Assembly (NCBI GenBank): GCA_036362985.1
Contig: JAYGXS010000002.1
Coordinates: forward strand, 86,915,350-86,979,349
From: Ligula intestinalis
Taxonomy: Eukaryota > Platyhelminthes > Cestoda > Diphyllobothriidea > Diphyllobothriidae
DNA length: 64,000 nucleotides
Direction: 5' to 3'
Shown: piece after piece, positions 55,437 through 64,000 of the stretch
Position numbering within the stretch: the stretch's first letter is position 1
Layout of the letters: every line of letters starts with the position of its first letter
Position numbers and translations under genes: made by a program
Notes under the pieces: model-generated
Seen by the model: only the letters and a program-made list of their open reading frames with translations
Told to the model about the DNA's origin: nothing
The model's database searches: none

Positions 55437-56814
55437 TACGAATATCGTAATGTAAGTGTAAAATGTATGTGAATTAGTAAAGCCATTCTCATTTCCCCGA
55501 AATACAAAGCTTCATTAACTTGACAGGACTGTGAATTATTGCCGATTAGACTAACGGAATGTAACTCTGTACTTTAACTTTTCAAAAATTCAAGTAAACA
55601 GTCAAGCAACACCCAAAATCGATTGCGTTATGGCTGGATGACGAAGCTGTGAATGACTATTCCACTCTTCCCTAACTTTCTTGGGAAACATTTCCGAAAA
55701 ATGTTCATAAACAATCTATGGTATCTACGCGCACAGTCAATTTACCTGTGATAATTTGCAGGTGACTACAGAAATCTTCCCAGAAGAGCTTTAGTTTAAA
55801 CGTGATTTGCAGTATTTGGACTGTATTGTGACCAGACTTTCAAGAGAAGCGATCAGAACTCAACCACCTCTTTGAAGATATCGACACCTAAGAAGAAAGC
55901 CTACTGGAATAATAATGAGCTGTCAAGTTTGTATTCACTTTAAAAGGCGTTGGTTCATGTTAAAAGATAAGCGGACTGTGGAGTGTTACACAAAACACAG
56001 AATAGTCACACTCCGTCATGGCCTGACCGGCACGCCCATATTGCGTTTGGATTTTTTGCATAAGAGGCGTGAAAACGGTAATGCTTGCGCGGTGCAGACT
56101 GACCTACAAGCGACGCGGGACGCATCAGAAATCCGACCACCTAGGAGCATCTGCTGCTACTTCAGAAAAACAGAAACAACCCACTGGGGGCTGCGGTGGC
56201 TACAAGGAAGTGGGCAAGCTAGAAGGTGATGGGGCGGTCATTAATTAACCACCCAGGAGGCAGCTACTGCCCCATACCAATGTGAATCCCATCCATCCTC
56301 TGACGTCCGGTCCTCGAAAATATGCAAAGGTAACAAGTGCATATATCCAGCATAGGCTGTGGTAACAGACGTCTGACGGAGGGGGGGGGGAGGGTGGCAG
56401 TGGGAGAGGGTGTGGGCACAGCGTCTGACTAGACATTCGCCTCCCCCCCCACCCCTCGGGTGAGTGGCCTACGTGCTGGCGCCTTAGACGTTGCTATCTG
56501 GAGTATTCACATACTCATACACACAGGCAAACTTACGCACAAAAATAAAGGGGGGAAAGGGCTTGGTGGACGCTTTTTAAGCGCATGGATACACCGGTAT
56601 CGCTGTTGTGGGGGAGGGAGGGAGGGGAAGAGTAATTCTGGTAAAGGTACATAGTACCCCTTGGACTCCGTGGTGGAGATGCGCTTTCGACAACACGTTT
56701 TATTAAAGGTCATTTTTACTCGTGAGTTCAGCAATGAAATAAAAGACAATCACCATTCTTTCATGTGCGCTCGTCCTGCTTCCCAGCAGCGAGAGAGAGA
56801 TCGTACGTTGTAAC

Positions 56815-56940
56815 AAAGGCACAGGATAAGTAAATATTCCCGTGCCCTATGACTAACCCTGACGCGAATCCTAACTATACCTCAAACCCTTACTTCAGCC
56901 TTGGTCCTAGTTTGACGACTAAACCGTAACGAAAACAGAA
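56815..56940. repeat. Telomere-like degenerate repeat
   Basis: ATATTCCCGTGCCCTATGAC end then TAACCCTGACGCG, CTAACTATACC and CCCTTACTTC units. Confidence 0.55.
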
Positions 56941-57061
56941 ATCGAGTCAATTGAGACAGGCCGGTTATTCTCGTTTTATTTGGCTCCATATTCGAAGCTT
57001 GTTTTGGGAAACGATTAATTGTATGGCCGTCTAAACAAGTCACGGGAATAGGGACGTCCTG

Positions 57062-57398
57062 TTAGGACGGCCTAGCAAACAACCTTAGCCTACAAGCAAA
57101 AGCCGCACTCAAAGCAGGCTATCGATCGGCCTTCACGGGCGAACGTGCACAAGCCGTCAATCAGTCGATAATTTAAATTTCAAGCTACATTCAGTCACTG
57201 AGTCACCAGCCAATCGTACCAGCGATTACGTCAGGAGAGAGGCTGATTGGCTCGTGGACCTATTTTGCATACGTTCTTTGCTCTAAATATGTTTTACCTA
57301 TCTCACTAAAAGACTTCTGCTGTTGCACACTTCTTGTCATGTTCTTCCTTTGGGGACGCGCACAAGGCGTTATTAAGCAGTGATATCTCGGCCTGGGC
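57062..57398 (+). repeat. Dispersed repeat R1, copy 2
   Basis: Partner of 7671-8018, same orientation and close in sequence along its whole length. Here it is bracketed by telomere-like elements: GTCACGGGAATAGGGACGTC at 57040 and the tract from 57416. Confidence 0.85.
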
Positions 57399-57415
57399 AT
57401 CCACTTAAAACAGGT

Positions 57416-57675
57416 GACCTTCAGGAAGGTACATATTTCCGTGCCTTAACTCTAACAAAAAACTGAATTGTTACCTTAGTGGGAATTCTGCACTTAACAA
57501 AAACCCAAGCCTTAACCTTGTACGTAACTTTCACCCTAATCCCAACGCCGACCCTGATCCCAACTTTTGACCCAACCGTAAACGTAAGCCTTATCCTCAC
57601 CTGAGTTCTGAACCAAATTGTTCCGCAATTTGGCACAAAGCCACATGTCTTCTGGGTGGTTCCTATTCCCATGAA
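57416..57675. repeat. Telomere-like degenerate repeat element
   Basis: ATATTTCCGTGCCTTAACTC start, then CCTTAACCTTG, CACCCTAATCCCAACG and CTGATCCCAAC units, and the end CTGGGTGGTTCCTATTCCCA shared with 52555 (inverted). Confidence 0.8.
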
Positions 57676-57874
57676 ATACCTCGTCGGTAGGAATTCGATT
57701 TCAGACTGCTTTTCCTTCCATCCAAATATCGGCCATCTCTTTAAAAGCTGTTAATCATCCTGGAGGACAGTGCAATTTATTAATCATAATAAACGATGGT
57801 TGGGGTTGCTTGCATGGCCCCGCAATAGGATAGGGAAAAGAACTTTGCGTGAAATTCCAAGATAGGCAGATAGT

Positions 57875-58040
57875 ATTACCGGCAAAGACGAGAGAGACTG
57901 GAATGGCCATTTCTGGCTTATTAGCCGTCGTCAGCCAGTCATACCCACACCCAAATGGCGTCCCACCCGAGCCTTGAACTCGCGACCTCTTTGATCAGAG
58001 TCAACCGCCCTAACCACTGAGCCAGAAGCTGATTGGCTTG
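57875..58040 (-). repeat. tRNA-derived SINE, family S1
   Basis: Minus strand head TTCTGGCTCAGTGGTTAGGG, GGTCGCGAGTTCAAGGCTCG box B, body TATGACTGGCTGACGACGGC, GAAATGGCCATTCCAGTCTC and TTTGCCGGTAATA. Best-formed tRNA-like head of the S1 copies. Confidence 0.87.
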
Positions 58041-58204
58041 CCGGGTTAGGTCGAGGAACGTTCACCTGACCGAAAACGGAACTCATCTGCTTCAATTTGC
58101 CTTGGCCCCACCAGAGGTACTGAAAACCATAACAGCTGGTAGTATGAGTAGAGTAGGAGAGATGTTTTCCGTTAGCGGTTGGGTGAACGTCCATCAATGA
58201 ATTC

Positions 58205-58440
58205 CAGGAGGATTAGGGTTAGGGTCAATTTTAGGGGGTTACGGCGAAAGTTATGACCAATGCTAATGTAAGTGTTCATATGGTTCCAGTTAAGGTCTGG
58301 GTTAGGGTAAGCATTAGTACTGGGGCGCGGGAATACTTACACTGCCTGCAATTCAACTTAAGATTACCCACAGTATGGGCTGGAAAGAGAGGTTCCTACT
58401 ACCGGGTCCCATCGTGAGGGCCATTTAAGCGATCCCGACC
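58205..58440. repeat. Telomere-like degenerate repeat element
   Basis: GGATTAGGGTTAGGGTCAAT and GGTCTGGGTTAGGGTAAGC units, then GCGGGAATACTTACA and GGGTCCCATCGTGAGGGCCA end blocks. Confidence 0.65.
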
Positions 58441-61400
58441 TATATGCTATACAACCTAAGTAGGTGAGTGTTCGCAATGCGTTGTGCATGTGTGATTATA
58501 GCAGGTTTTTATTAGAAGGTTGCCAACACACCAAAACCGTGTTCGTGATTGGATGATAGAAGACTCACATTCCGCTTGCAATTTTTAAACACCGACGAAT
58601 ATTTTTATGTTCACAGTAAAGAGTTGGATGATTCTGTGGGACTAAACTGCTGATAAAAAAATTGCATAACCCACGTACGCTCACTGGGAAAGCACATTAA
58701 TATTGATTTTCTAACGGAATCGGTCGTCTATCATTAGGAACGCAAATTTTCCGGGAGGAGTTGTACAATTTAGAGGCTTTCTATGCTGCCTCATCAGCCA
58801 AATGCGAAGATACCTCGTAACAACTAGGAAAATTGCTTGAAACGGAAATATAGTTTAGATAAGTAATTTAACCACAATCTTTTAAAACGAAATTGTATGG
58901 TACTTCACAAAATAAGCTTCCAGTGAGAATGTTTCTATAAAATATGTGTGTCTTTGTTACTGATGTTTATAAAAAAGATGCGTAATGCGACACTAGCAGG
59001 GGAAAAAAGAAACATGGATTGCTTGAGTTACTTTGTTGGAAAACTTACAAGTCGAACAATTTAAAACTGCCTGCGTAAAGTTGCAATACGTTTTCCCTAC
59101 ATTATTGTTTCGCACTTCAATAAATTATAAGAAATACCGAAGTTTTTGCACAATGCTTTTGAGTAAATAGCCTTGATGTTAAGTTTCCAGCCTGAGCAGT
59201 GTTGCAACACTAAACTCTTCCGCTCTCCACCCAAAAAGTGTACCGTTCTCTTCTTGGAAAAGATATCGTTTTTCTAAAATATTCAGCTATCTGAAATAGA
59301 CATAGGAGATAAAAACGCTGCTTTAGAAACACGGGTCTGCATAAATTATGAGTATTCGTGGTATTGGTTCGTGCTTCTTCTCCCCATAGGCTTAGCTGCC
59401 AAGATGATTCTTTTCCAGGTAGAAAAACATTACCGAAAAAGGCAAGGAAACTTGGAATTATCATTTATGGCTTGCAATGATTAAGTTGTTGGTGGCAATA
59501 GCGGAAGATATTTATCGGCCAGTGGGCGAAGGTGATGACCTCAGATAGGTTTAACTCACCGAATACAGAGTTTGGACCGCCAATAGGTCCAGATTCTTGT
59601 GCGTAAACTCAAGCAAAATTAAAAACTGAGACGAACGAACGATTCGGAAAATTTACATCGAGGGTGGGGCTGAGAAACGAGGGTTCATAAGAAAGGTACC
59701 AATTCACCACACTCGCCTTCCAGACGGCAAATTCTTAGACTTCGCTGTACTTTCGGTAAGCTAGCCTACAATTCGAATGTCGTTCGCGTGACGTCTAGCG
59801 TGTGAGTAATGGAATGAGTGCAGAGCTGCGACATGTGTGTGCGCATTGGCTTACGGTGAAACAGACTCACCCAGAAGCTACTGCACCATCTTCTCTCTCG
59901 CTCACCTTGCTCTATGGCGGACGCCTACGTCCCACCTTCGTTCTCAAAGGCTCGGTGCCCCATAGTCGTGTCGTCAAAAACAACTTTTTGACCTCGCAGC
60001 AGCTTCTGGCTAACCGATAACAGCTGTCTCAACGTCCCCTGTTCTTCGGCGTGCCAGCGCCCCGATAGTTGACCCCAGCTTATTCAGCAAATAAGCGCGC
60101 ATGCCTTAGGGCCACTTGACTACGACACCTCTCGGCCAATGCAGCAAAGGCCTTTGCAGGCAACATCCCCTCGGGCAATTGCAACAGCTTCAACAGTAAC
60201 ACCATGTTAAGACGTTCACACTAAGGTTCGGGCGCTGCGGCTGACAAAGTTAAATGTCCTATCTACACGTGCCACACACGAGCCATTTCAAAACGCCTCT
60301 GGTGACTTTGGTCTCACGTCAGTTAGGGTACACTTAAAAGGAGCCACGACAGCCTTATTCTCAGCTCTGCAAAGCACCGAGTCATTCTGTTGGTTAGTAA
60401 CCTTCCAGATCGTGACTCACAGGGCATATTGATATCTTCGAACGTGTTATTATATCGAGAAGACTGCCGATCTGCTGTGACGATGACCTCCGCAGTCTTC
60501 CCTGTGACATCTGCCAGTGGAATCTCCGGTCCCATTGAGCCGAGTGTGATGGGATTAGGCACGATGGCTAAGGCAAGGTGGAAGCCTACGCCTAGACATT
60601 TCCGCTCACTGCCCACGTCTGGGTTGAAACAGATTATTTGTTGCCGGATAGACGCCGATTAGGAGCCTGAATCTGACTCCGTTCTGAGCCAGTGAATCTG
60701 CAAACCAGTTCTTTTTGATAGTCACGACATCAGAGTTGCAGCAACTCTGCAACTTCAACTTCTGTAGCATGTTTTCATTCGAACAGGGCATCAACACACG
60801 CAATGAGTCGAAATATAATTGGCTAAATATTGTGTCTAATCAGGTCCAAATCACGTATTTGGGTAGTAGGAACCAAACAAGAACAGGAAAAGGTGATTAT
60901 ACCGAATGCACACGCTTATTAATCTCGTCCTTTAAGGATAAGCAATCGAAAAAAAGTTTGACTGAATGACTTTTCCTGAGCGGCATGGTTTCGCATTTTT
61001 AGAAACATGCAAAAGCGAATACCTCTATGGTTATAAACGCGAGCGCACGCATCTGCGCATCCATATAGAAGCACATTCATAGTTTCTTCTGGTCTGTCTA
61101 GCATGATTCAGCTGAAGAAAAAGCATTTTAGGCAACTGACTATCTAGGCAAGGGAGGCGATGGGGTTGGAAAGACCGTGGGTAGTTCTTCAGGTTGTTTG
61201 AGTGGGATATTTCTCAGGCAGCTGAGGAAAACCTTTCCTGAGTGATGCATACGAAGTCAGAAATGCAGGGAGAATGGCCAACTGCTCCAACTTGGGAGCC
61301 CGTAAAGTGGTCGTTTGTCCAACGAGCTAGTTATCCCGTTGTGTGGACCGCAGAACGCGTTTTTCATTAACTTTGCACTCTAACTTGAAAATTAAACTGT

Positions 61401-62540
61401 CATATTGTTCTTTTGCGCGAAAGATTTACCCTCGGAATGTCTTGCCTCGCTATAGTGACCCTTCTATCAGATGCACCATATGAACCGTTTTAGTACTACC
61501 CTGAAGGATCTTCTTGCTTATTTATGCCCATAGAAAAAATTTGGAGCGGTAACGATGCTCTTTCATCTGCCCGAATTTTCTCACAGTCTACTGATTTAAG
61601 TCATCCTACGTTTCTTACAAACTGTGTGGCGCTTAGACTAACAAACTACAGACACCCCTCGTTGCAGCTAAAAGCCCTCCCACGAGGAATGTTTGTTTAA
61701 AAGAAGATAGTTCCAGTGGCAAGAATTATGATAAACACCATTACCCCCGGAACGATGGGTGTCCAGGGAAGACGAGCCCTGACCGTTGGCCTAGTTACGG
61801 GCTATCTAGAGCGTCCATAAAGGACGGATATTAAGTCACCCTTAATGGAAGGCTAGCTGCTAAACAAGGAGGAAGATTTAAGGTCTAAAGGTCCCGTACC
61901 ATACAACGATAATGATCTCAGGCGTGGTCCGACACCGATCCATCCGGTCGATTACATCCAAAAGGCCCACAATAGAAGCGGTAATACGATACAAGTATCT
62001 TTTCCCTATCCAGTCACTCTTCAAGCACAACAGTGGGGCACAACCTGGAACTTTGAAATGGGAAACCGAAGGGGTAGATAGAGACGTTGACTGGAAATAA
62101 TCGACCATTTAAATCAGTCAGCGACACCATTGTTCATGTACATACGACTCAACCGAATTACGGTTGGGAGGGCAGTTCCTGCGGGATAAAATCGAAGGCA
62201 ACTATCACCATGGCTAGGCCAACAGCCAGCAGAGTCACAACTGTTATTCTACACATCCTCAATAGTTGCACCGTCGCAAGCGGTGATGCGCACCGCTTAC
62301 ACACTAGGTAGGTTCAAAAACAACAAAAACAATTAAAAAACATATTGGAAGCTACTATGAAGTAAGTCTGCACTAGTAAGACTTGCGAGAGCGGTCAAAA
62401 TATAGGAGCATACTCGTTGAGCCTTCCTGAGGAGACAGAATTCAGCAGATGAGCCATGAACACAGTGAAGAAGATTAATTAAAATGCGTAAGAAAATAAT
62501 ATGGCTGTCTGGCTGCGAAAGTGGACTGGTGCATTGAAAA

Positions 62541-62566
62541 GAAAGAAAGAGAGAGAGAGAGAGAGC
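62541..62566. repeat. (GA)n simple repeat
   Basis: AAGAAAGAGAGAGAGAGAG run. Confidence 0.9.
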
Positions 62567-62639
62567 GAGGTTGCCCCCAGGAAACCAGTCAAATGACACG
62601 CCGGGTCCTTCCTTGCTATAATATATCTGACACACCGCT

Positions 62640-62755
62640 CATCGAGGCTGCGAGTTTTTCACAATAAGTGCAATTGAATTATTCAAATCTGCCCAACCCT
62701 CTTAGTAATTAAGTGAGGCTAGTAGTTATTCTGGTGGATTCTAGGTGATTGCTTA
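62640..62755 (+). repeat. SINE family S2, tail fragment
   Basis: GAGGCTGCGAGTTTTTCACA, AATTGAATTATTCAAATCTG, CCCAACCCTCTTAGTAATTA and ATTCTGGTGGATTCTAGG. No head. Confidence 0.8.
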
Positions 62756-62872
62756 GGAAATCCTGTCCGGGCAGTCAGCTTACTGTATCCGGAATGGTGG
62801 ATTCCATACGTGCAGCAGCAAGCTGGGTGGATAATATCAATCCACGTGTGATTAGATTCAAGACTTTTGACA

Positions 62873-63045
62873 AGGCTGTCGTAGCTCAATTGATAGAGCG
62901 TTGGCTCTACTAAAGCCTTTCCTGATGTGTGGGTTCGACCCCCACGCGAGACCGCGAATTTTTCACAACCGGATCTGCCAAACCATCCTAATAATCAAGT
63001 GAGCCTAGCAGTCATTCTGGTGGATTCTAGACCACCACAGTGTTT
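62873..63045 (+). repeat. tRNA-derived SINE, family S2, full copy
   Basis: tRNA-like head: box A GTAGCTCAATTGATAGAGCG, stem GGCT/AGCC with loop CTACTAA, box B GTGGGTTCGACCCCCAC. Tail: CGCGAATTTTTCACAACCGG, TGCCAAACCATCCTAATAAT, GAGCCTAGCAGTCATTCTGG. This copy defines the S2 layout. Confidence 0.87.
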
Positions 63046-63639
63046 GAAGACTAGATCCACATCAACTAACCTTCTCTTTCTTGCTACTTGACCATAGTCT
63101 GACCGCAGGTTTGCAAATGCTGTATGCTTCAAGTGTCAACCTTCCGCTGAAGTAAAATAGAACGGTGAGAGGCATTGGCAGTTCTACTGTCCATTTGTCT
63201 GCAAGAGTACCTAGTTCGTGGTTGGATAACTTATAGCTTCTATTACTTTCCTGTTTTCCTAGTAGAAATTTTGACAGTAAGGACAAAAGTCTGCCTGCTT
63301 CGGTATGATCTTAGGCAGACTAATCTATGTTATTCGCCGAGTTTTTGCTTGTTAAACATGATTTATGCCTCGTCTGTTCAATAACACTTAGTTTTACTCT
63401 GTCTGAATAGCGTCTTCCAGTTTACGTTGCTTTCTACCGGAGTTCAAATACAACCCCAGTGCCTTTTACCGAGTTCAGTCTGGACGAGATTCTCAGCGAA
63501 CTGAAGCCAGTGGTACCTGTATTGTGCGTAATTGCGTAATAAACGGTTGTTTAAAACAGTCAAATGTTTCTTTAGGTGCATGTTCTTGGAGCTTTAGATA
63601 CTGTTTGTTGTGGGTTTGGTGGCTGATTAGTGGACAGGC

Positions 63640-63690
63640 AACTGGGTCAACTGAATTATTCAAATCTACCAAACCCTCCTAATGAGATCC
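63640..63690 (+). repeat. SINE family S2, tail fragment
   Basis: CAACTGGGTCAACTGAATTA and AATCTACCAAACCCTCCTAA; third S2 tail within 1 kb. Confidence 0.75.
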
Positions 63691-64000
63691 GACACACTGG
63701 GAAATTCTCCAGCTGCACTAACAGTCGTGGTCAGGAAGGCTGCCAACTGACAAGAGAGCTGGGTCTTCGTGGTTAATACTGCGTGTCTATTGTGTAGGGC
63801 TTAACTGCCTCGAGAACTGAGGGACAGGCTCAATGCCTCTTTCGTAACATGACCATCCCACTCTACTGGGATCTAGCCGACCAACCTGGCACATTGTGCG
63901 GTGACCAGGTGGTTTGTGACACGTACAGACGGGTTGTTTGGCTTTGTTAGACGAGCCCGCTTCCGATCTCATTGACATTATCCTGGGGTGAGTAAGGGAG

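Larger units (their letters stand above)
53648..64000. other. Upstream flank or intron of the protocadherin gene
   Basis: The first visible exon needs an upstream exon, but I found no cadherin-like frame or DxNDN-coding block on the minus strand here, so this is probably one intron longer than 10 kb. Named repeats are listed separately. 54413-56814, 58440-62540 and 63690-64000 hold nothing I recognise, apart from a run of 10 G near 55308 and a G/C-run patch at 56370-56460. Confidence 0.6.

Noticed and set aside
55915..56229. A 104-codon plus-strand frame
   Set aside because: No domain, no splice signals and no coding-like composition.
62873..62960. Functional tRNA gene
   Set aside because: Promoter boxes are good, but the acceptor stem does not close and the sequence continues into the SINE S2 tail.
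1..64000. CRISPR array, operons, ribosome binding sites, prophage
   Set aside because: The window is animal nuclear DNA; no spaced direct-repeat array or bacterial gene organisation is present.

Overview
This is eukaryotic, intron-rich, repeat-dense DNA from an animal, most likely a flatworm. The reasons are one multi-exon protocadherin gene with introns of 2.5-14 kb, a decayed CR1-type LINE, and many remnants of Penelope-like elements (PLEs) with GIY-YIG endonuclease domains. A tapeworm of the diphyllobothriid type would fit, but species cannot be fixed from sequence alone. No prokaryotic features are present.

The only convincing host gene is on the minus strand. Six exons (53390-53647, 41461-43151, 37461-38008, 31823-31899, 17441-17864, 14313-14935) join with GT/AG sites and fully compatible phases into 3621 nt, that is 1206 residues plus stop. 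They encode the C-terminal part of a protocadherin: the end of one cadherin repeat, four further repeats, a transmembrane helix, and a 439-residue cytoplasmic tail ending in a PDZ-ligand-like Ser-Phe-Val. An AATAAA lies 147 nt after the stop. The N-terminus lies beyond 64000 or in exons I could not recognise.

Layout. 1-5430: a PLE endonuclease fragment and a decayed CR1 LINE, both minus strand. 5430-10780: intergenic DNA with dispersed repeats and one orphan ORF. 10780-13030: PLE remnants and an assembly gap inside a palindrome. 13531-14085: a MITE just past the gene's 3' end. 14161-53647: the protocadherin. Its introns hold PLE copies, tRNA-derived SINEs, MITE copies, degenerate telomere-like repeats and GC-rich islands. 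53648-64000: upstream intron or flank with SINE clusters and more telomere-like repeats.

The most informative mobile element is a PLE at 26889-28644. It has a 13-bp target-site duplication, two inverted copies, and a hammerhead-ribozyme-like motif at each end. Similar motifs recur elsewhere in the window, with stem pairs that differ between copies but still pair. Five distinguishable PLE groups occur within 64 kb.
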